DNA of 64,000 nt from Bacteroidota bacterium (GTDB lineage: Bacteria; Bacteroidota; Bacteroidia; Bacteroidales; F082). The stretch is taken from positions 1 through 64,000 of the forward strand of contig JAHLLA010000006.1 of the NCBI GenBank assembly GCA_020444415.1. The letters run 5' to 3'. Position 1 is the stretch's first letter; each line of letters begins with the position of its first letter. Below, piece by piece: positions 53,591 to 60,716 of the stretch. Under the pieces are notes generated by a model. It saw nothing but the letters and a program-made list of their open reading frames with translations. It had not been told where the DNA came from and did no database searches. The translations under genes and the position numbers were made by a program.

Positions 53591-54658
53591 ATGAAACATT
53601 ATTATAAATATCTAAGCATTGTTTTGATCACAGCATTCGTATTACCTTTAACGTTATCACTACATGCTGGTAATAAAGACAGATCAGGCCAGGCCGGGGC
53701 ATCAGAATTGCTCATTAATCCATGGGCCAGAAGTAACGGCTGGGGCGGTGCAAATATGGCAAAAGTAAATGGCCTGGAGGCCATGTGGGCCAATGTTGCG
53801 GGAACCGCAAAAATCAGTGGAACCCAGGTAATACTGTCTTATACTGATTATCTGAGAGGAACCGGAACCAGTATCGCTGCTTTTGGTTTAACAACTAAAA
53901 TTGGTGATGCAGGTGCCCTCGGAATCCAGGTGGTTTCTATGTCGTTTGGTGAAATTGAGATCACAACACCAGACAGCCCGGAAGGTGGGCTGGGGGTCTA
54001 TAAACCAAACCTGATGAATGTTGCAATATCATACGGTAAAGCATTTTCAAATAGTATTTATGGGGGAATCGTGATTAAAGGTGTATCGGAATCTATATCC
54101 GACGTGACCGCTTTTGGCATTGCGATAGATGCAGGAATTCAATATGTTACAGGAGCGAAAGAGCAGATAGCATTTGGGATAGCGTTGAAAAATGTAGGAC
54201 CTAAAATGAAGTTCTCAGGTGATGGTTTATCTATAAAAACATTCATTCCGGGACAGGACAATGCATTTACACTTGAGCAACGTTCGCAAGCTTTTAACTT
54301 GCCCACCCAGTTGCAAATTGGTGCTGCTTACGATTTTCTGATGCCTAAAGATTACCGCATTACCCTGGCAGGAAACTTCGTATCTAATTCATTTACGAGA
54401 GATCAATTTTCTCTCGGACTGGAATTTAGTTTGAAAGACTACTTTATGTTGCGTGGAGCCTATACTTATGAAAATGGTATGTTCGAAGATATTACCAGTG
54501 ATGAAAATACAAATATCAACAATGGATTGAGCGCTGGTATTAGTGTCGCTGTTCCTCTGAATAAAGAAAAAGGATCCTTCATTGGAATTGATTACGCATT
54601 CAGAGAAACCGCCTCGTTTAATCACAATCACACACTGGGAATTATTTTTAATTTCTGA
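53591..54658 (+). CDS. PorV/PorQ-family outer membrane protein
   Basis: A 355-residue barrel protein from ATG 53591 (MKHYYKYLS); the frame is also open from 53552. The signal peptide ends SLHAG. The mature start ASELLINPWARSNGWGGANMAKVNGLEAMWANVAGTAKI is the PorV/PorQ hallmark, related to FadL-type barrels, and the end HNHTLGIIFNF is typical of the outer membrane. PorV itself shuttles T9SS cargo to the attachment complex; PorV-like paralogues are often encoded next to their clients. Here it follows the large secreted protein, so a dedicated export or attachment role for that protein is plausible (inference). Confidence 0.9.
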   Translation: MKHYYKYLSIVLITAFVLPLTLSLHAGNKDRSGQAGASELLINPWARSNGWGGANMAKVNGLEAMWANVAGTAKISGTQVILSYTDYLRGTGTSIAAFGLTTKIGDAGALGIQVVSMSFGEIEITTPDSPEGGLGVYKPNLMNVAISYGKAFSNSIYGGIVIKGVSESISDVTAFGIAIDAGIQYVTGAKEQIAFGIALKNVGPKMKFSGDGLSIKTFIPGQDNAFTLEQRSQAFNLPTQLQIGAAYDFLMPKDYRITLAGNFVSNSFTRDQFSLGLEFSLKDYFMLRGAYTYENGMFEDITSDENTNINNGLSAGISVAVPLNKEKGSFIGIDYAFRETASFNHNHTLGIIFNF

Positions 54659-54665
54659 TAAAGAA

Positions 54666-54695
54666 TTGACTGTAAAGGTTTTCTTTATATCTTTG
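54666..54695 (+). promoter_or_regulatory. Consensus promoter of greA (TTG-N19-TATCTTTG)
   Basis: TTG at 54666-54668 and TATCTTTG at 54688-54695 are separated by exactly 19 bases, the best match to the Bacteroidota primary-sigma promoter in this window. The predicted start is around 54702. Confidence 0.85.
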
Positions 54696-54710
54696 CGGGC
54701 ATAATTACAA

Positions 54711-54741
54711 GGGACCCTTAATTTATTTTAGGGGTCTTTTT
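54711..54741 (+). terminator. Terminator-like hairpin within the greA leader
   Basis: GACCCTTAA (54713-54721) pairs with TTAGGGGTC (54728-54736) with one G-T wobble around a 6-base loop, followed by TTTTTCTC. It lies after the greA promoter and before the start codon. It could end transcripts of the upstream receptor cluster, attenuate greA, or release a short leader RNA of about 40 bases. Confidence 0.65.
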
Positions 54742-54770
54742 CTCTTATTTAACTTAGTAACAACAAAACC

Positions 54771-55244
54771 ATGTCGCAGGCGAAGTATTTTACAGAAGAA
54801 GGATTAAAGAAATTGCGTGACGAGCTCGACCAACTGCTTAAAGTTGAAAGGCCAAGCATTTCAAAGCAAATAGCAGAAGCAAGGGATAAAGGTGACCTTT
54901 CTGAAAATGCTGAATATGATGCTGCTAAAGAAGCGCAGGGGCTGCTGGAATTAAAGATATCCAAAATCCAGGAAAAATTGCGAAATGCCAGGATTATTGA
55001 TGAATCGAAAATGGATAGCACTAAGGTATTGTTATTGTCAACGGTTACTATAAAGAACCTGAAAAATAATGCTACTATGAAATACATGCTTGTTCCAGAA
55101 GAAGAAGCAGACCTGAAAAAAAGTAAAATATCTGTTGGCTCACCAATGGCCAAAGGCCTGTTAGGGAAAAAGGTGGGAGATAAAGTGGACATTATTGTAC
55201 CCGCAGGCACCATCCCATTTGAAGTTATCGAAGTGACAAGGTAA
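54771..55244 (+). CDS. greA: Transcription elongation factor GreA
   Basis: A 157-residue GreA. The N-terminal coiled coil runs over about residues 8-75, with LKKLRDELDQLLKVERPSISKQIAEARDKGDLSENAEYDAAKEAQ holding the acidic DLSENAEYD tip that enters the RNA polymerase channel and stimulates cleavage of backtracked RNA. The C-terminal FKBP-like domain ends GDKVDIIVPAGTIPFEVIEVTR. Length and motifs are standard. It has a near-perfect promoter and a terminator-like hairpin in its leader, which suggests attenuation or autoregulation, as known for the greA leader (GraL) in E. coli. The HIT gene follows 72 bases later with a candidate promoter of its own. Confidence 0.97.
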   Translation: MSQAKYFTEEGLKKLRDELDQLLKVERPSISKQIAEARDKGDLSENAEYDAAKEAQGLLELKISKIQEKLRNARIIDESKMDSTKVLLLSTVTIKNLKNNATMKYMLVPEEEADLKKSKISVGSPMAKGLLGKKVGDKVDIIVPAGTIPFEVIEVTR

Positions 55245-55287
55245 ATATTCAATCAATTACATATTGACATTTTAGAATGAGGTTTTG

Positions 55288-55295
55288 TACTTTTG
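55288..55295 (+). promoter_or_regulatory. -10 element (TACTTTTG) of the HIT gene
   Basis: A full TAnnTTTG match, 22 bases before ATG 55317. A TTG occurs at 55264-55266 with a slightly long 21-base spacing. Confidence 0.6.
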
Positions 55296-55316
55296 AAGTG
55301 AATAAAACCTTTTTTT

Positions 55317-55721
55317 ATGGCTTCTATATTTTCACGAATAGTTAAAGGTGAAATACCTTCCTATAAAATTGCAGAAAACAACGATTTTTACGCTTTTCTT
55401 GATATTAATCCGCTGGCAAAGGGACATACCCTGGTAATCCTTAAAAAAGAAGTAGACTACATTTTTGATGTGGAAGACGTGCTTTATAAAGAGCTGTTCG
55501 CATTTGCAAAAAAAGTTGGAAAAGCTATTGAAACTGTCATACCCTGCAAACGAATGGGTATAATTGTATTCGGGCTGGATGTGCCACATGCGCACATTCA
55601 TTTAATTCCGATCAATAAAGCAAGTGATATGAGCTTTGATAGTCCGAAATTGTCACTTGAAAATGAAGAGTTTCTTGAAATTGCTGCAAGAATCAATCAA
55701 GCTTATAAAGAAAATACTTAA
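55317..55721 (+). CDS. HIT-family nucleotide-binding hydrolase
   Basis: A 134-residue histidine-triad protein. It opens with the usual SIFSRIVKGEIPSYKIAENNDFYAFLDINPLAKGHTLVI and carries the triad as VPHAHIHLIPIN near residue 98. HIT proteins hydrolyse phosphoramidates and related bonds of nucleotides, for example AMP-lysine or AMP-NH2, in the cytoplasm. It lies after greA as in many Bacteroidota genomes. The last four bases overlap the end of the convergent amidotransferase gene, so no terminator can lie between them. Confidence 0.95.
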   Translation: MASIFSRIVKGEIPSYKIAENNDFYAFLDINPLAKGHTLVILKKEVDYIFDVEDVLYKELFAFAKKVGKAIETVIPCKRMGIIVFGLDVPHAHIHLIPINKASDMSFDSPKLSLENEEFLEIAARINQAYKENT

Positions 55722-57619
55722 TAAGCTCTTACATTGTTGCCTTCAATATAATTGATGAATGACTGGTTAACGACTTTATTTCCACCGGGCGTGGGATAGT
55801 CACCGGTAAAATACCAGTCACCGGTATGGTTGGGAATCGCCTTGTGCAGGTTTTCAATACTTTGATAAATGATTTTTATTTCTGCGTGTACAGAAGCTGC
55901 TTTTACCAGTTCACCTATTTTATCCGAAATCTGTTGGGCCGTAAAAGGCTTGTAAATTTCTTTTACGTGATTGATAATCTCTTCTTTTGGCAAGTTCTCC
56001 TGTGCTTTCGACTTTTTATAAACGTCATTGATAATGTGGTCCTGCTGCGTTTCTTTCAATAATGCGATAGCCGCTTTAAAAGCAATGAAATCATTCAATC
56101 GCGCCATATCAATACCATAACAATCAGGATACCGGATTTGCGGTGCCGAAGAAGCAACAACAATCTTTTTAGGGTGCAGCCTGTCAAGCATAGTGATGAT
56201 GCTCTTTTTTAAAGTGGTGCCTCTTACGATCGAGTCATCAATAACAACAATGGTATCCTCATCCTCTTTGACAATGCCATAGGTAACATCATAAACATGT
56301 GCCACCAAGTCGTCACGTTGTGTGTCGGCGGTGATAAAAGTTCTGAGCTTTGCATCCTTTACTGCAATGGCTTCAACTCTTGGTTTGAATGCAAATAATT
56401 GTTGCAGTTTATCTTTTGAAATACCCGATTTCGATTTTACAATTTCTTCCTGTATCAGACGGGCATTAAAATCATGAATTTCATCCAGTAATCCCTGGAA
56501 AGCAACAGATGCAGTATTGGGGATAAAGGAAAAAACGGTTTTGTTGAAATCGTAAGCGATCTCATCGAGAATAGCCGGGGCTAAATAAGCGCCCAGTCTT
56601 TTTCGTTCCTGGTAAATGTCCTTGTCTGTGCCCCGCGAAAAGTAAATGCGTTCGAAGGAGCAAGGTTTTACCGTTTGCTTTTTGGCGAATCTCGACAAAT
56701 TTACGGTTCCATCTTTCTTAACAATCAAGGCATGTCCCGCGTCCAATTCTTTAACCTCAGTAACAGGAACATTGAATGCGGTTTGGATCACAGGTCTTTC
56801 TGAAGCCGCTACAATCACTTCATCATCCATATAGTAGTATGCCGGCCTGATACCATTTGGATCACGCATAATGAATGAATCCCCGTGCCCAAAAAGCCCA
56901 CCAATTACATAACCACCATCCCATCTTTTAGCAGCCTGTTCAAGGATTTTTAACACATCTAATTCCTGGATGATTTTTCCAGTTGTTTCAACTTTGGTAA
57001 ACCCTTCATCTTTAAACGAACGGTACAGCCGTTCATTTTCTTCATCAAGATAATGCCCTATTTTTTCAAGCACTGTAACTGTATCAGAAGTTTCAACTGG
57101 GTATTGCCCGATATCAACAAGGGTTTGAAATAATTCGCTGTTATTGGTCATATTAAAATTTCCGGCCAGCACCAGGCTTCTGGTTTTCCAGTTATTTTCA
57201 CGTACCATCGGGTGAAGACTTGATAAACTATGACCTCCGAAGGTGCCGTATCGCAGATGTCCGAGGAATAATTCGCCCGTAAAATCAGCATTGTTTTTCA
57301 GCCAACTGGGATCAGAAAGACGCTTAGGGTTGTCTTTGGTTGCCTTCTGTAAATTATCATATACCTCGTTAAATAAAGACTGGATCGGAGAGCTTTCGTT
57401 GGAACGCACTCTGTTGATGTAGCGTTTTCCGGGTGGCAAATCTAGTTTTACTTCGGCAATACCAGCTCCATCCTGCCCACGATTGTGTTGTTTTTGAAGT
57501 AAGAGGTGTAGTTTCTGCAATCCATACACAGAAGTACCGTATTTGGCGAGATAAAATTCAAGAGGTTTTAACAACCTGATCAATGCAATTCCGCACTCAT
57601 GTGTAAGTCTGTCGCTCAT
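55718..57619 (-). CDS. Long PurF-like amidophosphoribosyltransferase paralogue
   Basis: A 633-residue class II glutamine amidotransferase with a phosphoribosyltransferase domain. The N-terminal nucleophile is Cys9 in HECGIALIR, with QKQHNRGQDGAG and GHLRYGTFG as in PurF. The PRPP loop is VVIDDSIVRGTTLKKS (about residue 463). PurF is normally about 450-500 residues; the extra length lies in an insertion after NTASVAFQGLLDEI and in the C-terminal IINHVKEIYKPF part. Bacteroidota commonly carry this longer form. It may convert PRPP and glutamine to phosphoribosylamine, or have a specialised role. I cannot tell whether another purF exists outside this window, so I give no symbol. Confidence 0.88.
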   Translation of the reverse strand: MSDRLTHECGIALIRLLKPLEFYLAKYGTSVYGLQKLHLLLQKQHNRGQDGAGIAEVKLDLPPGKRYINRVRSNESSPIQSLFNEVYDNLQKATKDNPKRLSDPSWLKNNADFTGELFLGHLRYGTFGGHSLSSLHPMVRENNWKTRSLVLAGNFNMTNNSELFQTLVDIGQYPVETSDTVTVLEKIGHYLDEENERLYRSFKDEGFTKVETTGKIIQELDVLKILEQAAKRWDGGYVIGGLFGHGDSFIMRDPNGIRPAYYYMDDEVIVAASERPVIQTAFNVPVTEVKELDAGHALIVKKDGTVNLSRFAKKQTVKPCSFERIYFSRGTDKDIYQERKRLGAYLAPAILDEIAYDFNKTVFSFIPNTASVAFQGLLDEIHDFNARLIQEEIVKSKSGISKDKLQQLFAFKPRVEAIAVKDAKLRTFITADTQRDDLVAHVYDVTYGIVKEDEDTIVVIDDSIVRGTTLKKSIITMLDRLHPKKIVVASSAPQIRYPDCYGIDMARLNDFIAFKAAIALLKETQQDHIINDVYKKSKAQENLPKEEIINHVKEIYKPFTAQQISDKIGELVKAASVHAEIKIIYQSIENLHKAIPNHTGDWYFTGDYPTPGGNKVVNQSFINYIEGNNVRAY

Positions 57620-57636
57620 CGGAATACCAGAATGTT

Positions 57637-57644
57637 TATTTTTG
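57637..57644 (+). promoter_or_regulatory. -10 element (TATTTTTG) of the GNAT gene
   Basis: A full TAnnTTTG match, 30 bases before ATG 57675. It overlaps the alternative start at 57642, which argues for the ATG. Confidence 0.6.
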
Positions 57645-57674
57645 TTCTGTGTACGGGCAAAAGTATTAAAAAAG

Positions 57675-58124
57675 ATGGTTCAAATAAGATTAGCAACGGA
57701 GGAAGATCAAGATGTTATCGCTGATTTTCAATTGAAGATGGCATTAGAAACAGAAGATTTGCGATTGGATGAAAAAACGGTCAGGGAAGGCGTGTTGGGT
57801 GTATTTCGCGATCCATCGAAAGGAAAATATTTTGTTGCAACGGAAGATAAGCAAGTAATTGCATCCACCTTATTAACGAATGAATGGAGCGACTGGCGAA
57901 ACCAGTGGTTTTTGTGGATCCAATCTGTGTATGTTTTGCCCGAAAAACGTGGGAAAGGTGTTTTCAGAAAAATGTATGAGAGTATCCGGCAAATGATCAA
58001 AAATGATGAAACGATCGCCGGACTTAAATTGTATGTTGATTCTGAAAATGAATCAGCGATAGCAACCTATAAAGCTATCGGGATGGATGGCGAACATTAT
58101 AAACTCTTTGAATGGTATAAATAA
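57675..58124 (+). CDS. GNAT-family N-acetyltransferase
   Basis: A 149-residue GNAT protein. The pattern is complete: MVQIRLATEEDQDVIADFQLKMA at the start, the strand FLWIQSVYVLPEKRGKGVFRKMYES with the acetyl-CoA loop RGKGVF (Q/RxxGxG/A type, around residue 98), and the end GLKLYVDSENESAIATYKAIGMDGEHYKLFEW. The acceptor is unknown. I chose ATG 57675 because the longer frame from 57642 overlaps the promoter. It precedes the dipeptidase gene by eight bases, so the two are translated from one message. Confidence 0.92.
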   Translation: MVQIRLATEEDQDVIADFQLKMALETEDLRLDEKTVREGVLGVFRDPSKGKYFVATEDKQVIASTLLTNEWSDWRNQWFLWIQSVYVLPEKRGKGVFRKMYESIRQMIKNDETIAGLKLYVDSENESAIATYKAIGMDGEHYKLFEWYK

Positions 58125-58132
58125 TTTAACAC

Positions 58133-59731
58133 ATGAAAAACGTATTAAAATTAGTTTTTGGATTAACAATTATTCCCTTTCTTTTGATGTCGCAAACTGC
58201 TGATAAAAGTGATTGGCAGGGCGGTGTTCCGGAAGGCTGCACAACGATTACAGTTGGGAAACTTGCCACAGCAGACGGCTCGGTCATCACATCACATACA
58301 GATGATAGCCACCGGACCAGGTCGTGGATTGATATAGTACCACCTGCAGAGCATAAAAAAGGTGCCGTTGTTCCCATGTACAAACGGGTTCAAAATGATT
58401 CACTCGCCATGCCTGCATACGGACATGAAAAAGTGGGAGAAATTCCACAGGTAAAAAACACATATGGCTATATCAATACAGCCTATCCAAGCCTGAATCA
58501 AAAACAGCTGGCCATGGGTGAATCTACATTTGGTGGCCGTGATGAGTTGCAAAGCGATGCCGGAATTATTGATTGCCAGAGGTTATGCTTACTGATGCTC
58601 GAAAGGGAATCAACAGCCAGGGGCGCCATTAAAATGGCAGGAGAACTGCTAGAGAAATATGGATGGAATGATTATGGTGAGTGCCTGACGATAGCTGATA
58701 AAAAAGAAGTGTGGCACTTTGAAGTGGTAGGACCGGGAAAAGGTAAAGTGGGAGCTGTTTGGGCAGCTCAGCGTGTACCTGATGGGCATGTAGGCGTAAA
58801 CGCAAATGCCAGCACCATCAAAGAAATTGATCTTGATAACAAAGATTATTTCATGGCTTCAGATAATATTTATGATGTCGCTCTAGAAAACGGCTGGTGG
58901 GATCCTGAAAATGAGCCTTTCCGGTTTTGTTATACCTATGCACCCGAAAGCAGAACATCACTTGCTGCAAGAAGAAGAGAATGGCGTGTTTTCGATTTGC
59001 TGGCCCCATCTTTAAAACTGGATCCGAACGCGGAGAATTATCCCTTCTCCGTAAAACCCGACACCCTCGTTACCATGGAAAAAATAATCAGTGTTTTTAA
59101 AGATTATTACCAGGGAACGCCCTTTGATATGCGTCAAACACTGACGGTTACTGATGATGAAGGCAAAACGATCATTTCTCCATTGGCCAATCCGCATATG
59201 CCCTATGATGCCAATAAATTGCATAAAATAAATGGTGGCTGGGGCTGGCTGGGAGAACGTACCATCGCACGCTGGTATACCATGTACGCTACTATCATTC
59301 AATTGAGAGATTGGCTGCCGGATGAAATCGGCGGTGTTGAATGGCTGGCGATGGATAATGTAGCTTCTTCTATTTATGTCCCTATTTATGCTGGTGTTAC
59401 TGATTTGCCACATTATTACAAAACACCAGGCAGGGTGAATGGATATACGCTTGAATCGGCATGGTGGATTTTTAACCGGCTGGGAACATTATCCGCGCAG
59501 CGGTGGGGCGATATGCATAAAGATGTGGATGCCGTTTGGGTGCCCATGCAAAAGTCATTTATTGATGAATTGCCATCTATTGATCAACAAGCCCTGGAAT
59601 TATACGAGAAAGACCCCGAAAAGGCAAAAGCTTTTCTGACAGAATATTCTGGTAAAAAAGGAATTATGGTGATGGAAAGAGCCATCAAACTGGGCGATTT
59701 TCTGTGGACCAAATACGACGAAAAATTCTAA
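58133..59731 (+). CDS. Exported C69-family dipeptidase
   Basis: A 532-residue Ntn-hydrolase of peptidase family C69 (U34). A signal peptide (residues 1-20, ending LMSQ) precedes the catalytic cysteine, Cys36 in GCTTITVGKLATADGSVI. The DDSHRTR, GYINTAYPSLNQKQLAMGEST, GESTFGGRDELQSDAGIIDCQRL and WHFEVVGPG blocks match Lactobacillus PepD-like dipeptidases. It probably cleaves dipeptides in the periplasm after removing its propeptide, releasing Cys36 as the N-terminal nucleophile. It is translationally linked to the GNAT gene and its last four bases overlap the convergent isochorismatase gene. Confidence 0.93.
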   Translation: MKNVLKLVFGLTIIPFLLMSQTADKSDWQGGVPEGCTTITVGKLATADGSVITSHTDDSHRTRSWIDIVPPAEHKKGAVVPMYKRVQNDSLAMPAYGHEKVGEIPQVKNTYGYINTAYPSLNQKQLAMGESTFGGRDELQSDAGIIDCQRLCLLMLERESTARGAIKMAGELLEKYGWNDYGECLTIADKKEVWHFEVVGPGKGKVGAVWAAQRVPDGHVGVNANASTIKEIDLDNKDYFMASDNIYDVALENGWWDPENEPFRFCYTYAPESRTSLAARRREWRVFDLLAPSLKLDPNAENYPFSVKPDTLVTMEKIISVFKDYYQGTPFDMRQTLTVTDDEGKTIISPLANPHMPYDANKLHKINGGWGWLGERTIARWYTMYATIIQLRDWLPDEIGGVEWLAMDNVASSIYVPIYAGVTDLPHYYKTPGRVNGYTLESAWWIFNRLGTLSAQRWGDMHKDVDAVWVPMQKSFIDELPSIDQQALELYEKDPEKAKAFLTEYSGKKGIMVMERAIKLGDFLWTKYDEKF

Positions 59732-60315
59732 TCTGACTTTCTCAGAAATTCTTCAGTAGTTACTATAGTGCCATAAAAGCTTTGCATGGTGGCGAGCGTT
59801 GAGTTGTGCACATCCTTTGCCAGAACGGTGTCAGTTCCAAATGCTACATCCCTAGTGGCACAGGCATCACTGATAACGGTTACATTAAAACCATAATCGG
59901 CAGATGCCCTGGCAGCAGCCTCCACACAAACATGGGTCATCATACCGCAGATAACTACATCTGTTATTTCATTTTGTTGCAAGTAGTCCAGCAAATCAGT
60001 TTCCCGGTAACTATTCACATAATGCTTTGTAATGACTTTTTCGCCAGTTTCTGGTTTTACATTTGCACGGATTGCCGAATCTTTGAAAGAAGCATGCCGG
60101 ATATGGACCACCAGTTCATTCTTATCCCTGAAAGCTTTAAGGACTTTTGATGCTTGATCGCTGGCTTTTTCAGCTTGCTCCAATTGCGATTTTCCTTCTG
60201 CAAAATAAAATTCCTGGATGTCAATAATAAGCAGGGCTGTCTTCATGTCTTCTTTATCTTGTCCTAAAGCGCAAATGGATAATGCCAAAGTGATGATTAA
60301 AAGGATCTTTTTCAT
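59728..60315 (-). CDS. Exported isochorismatase-family hydrolase
   Basis: A 195-residue cysteine hydrolase from ATG 60315, with a signal peptide (ICALGQD, about residues 1-18); most relatives are cytosolic. The catalytic Asp is in ALLIIDIQEFYF, and the Cys is in GMMTHVCVEAAARAS, preceded by the YGFNVTVISDACATRD tail after it. Members hydrolyse isochorismate, nicotinamide, or other amides. The substrate is not known, but an extracytoplasmic role follows from the signal peptide. The longer frame from 60366 would overlap the zinc-ribbon gene and hide the signal. It is the second gene of a two-gene unit with that protein. Confidence 0.88.
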   Translation of the reverse strand: MKKILLIITLALSICALGQDKEDMKTALLIIDIQEFYFAEGKSQLEQAEKASDQASKVLKAFRDKNELVVHIRHASFKDSAIRANVKPETGEKVITKHYVNSYRETDLLDYLQQNEITDVVICGMMTHVCVEAAARASADYGFNVTVISDACATRDVAFGTDTVLAKDVHNSTLATMQSFYGTIVTTEEFLRKSD

Positions 60316-60325
60316 TTCAAAAATA

Positions 60326-60583
60326 TTATTTAAAAGGCTGCGAACCTGATCTTTTCTTTTGATCATAATTCTCTTTATCCAGTTTTATTGAATTACCACA
60401 AATAGGGCAATACAGTGTGTACGTTGTTTTGTAAGGAGCCACCGGAAGAAAAAACAAGGTGATGAAATGTCTTGTTTTTTGCAATATCCATCTACTGGTA
60501 TTGTTGCAGTGGAAGCAGTGCTTGTCTTCGTTTAATAAATACTTCTCATTTTGCCTATGTCCGGCTCCGGCAATGATGATCAT
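60326..60583 (-). CDS. Zinc-ribbon small protein, 85 aa
   Basis: A short protein with two metal-binding CxxC pairs: CFHC (about residues 23-26) and CPIC (about 59-62), separated by a hydrophobic stretch (FITLFFLPVAPY). This spacing and the KTTYTLYCPICGNSI ending match the widespread zinc-ribbon family whose members have a WxxxxFFxPxxPxxxxxxxxCxxC core. The function is unknown, possibly membrane-associated. The gene ends 10 bases before the preferred start of the isochorismatase gene on the same strand, so they form one transcript. Too short to be proved by sequence alone, but the motif is convincing. Confidence 0.75.
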   Translation of the reverse strand: MIIIAGAGHRQNEKYLLNEDKHCFHCNNTSRWILQKTRHFITLFFLPVAPYKTTYTLYCPICGNSIKLDKENYDQKKRSGSQPFK

Positions 60584-60687
60584 GCTATTAAAAGAATTAT
60601 TTTAATTATATTTTAACCTTCTGGAGATATAGCACTCCAAAATTAGTGCTTTTCTAAAAGATACATACCTGTTTGTAATATTCAGAT

Positions 60688-60695
60688 TATCTTTG
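60688..60695 (+). promoter_or_regulatory. Promoter (-10 TATCTTTG) of the YfcC-like transporter gene
   Basis: A full match to the -10 consensus, 21 bases before ATG 60717. Confidence 0.75.
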
Positions 60696-60716
60696 ATCCC
60701 TTAAAAACGTTTACCT

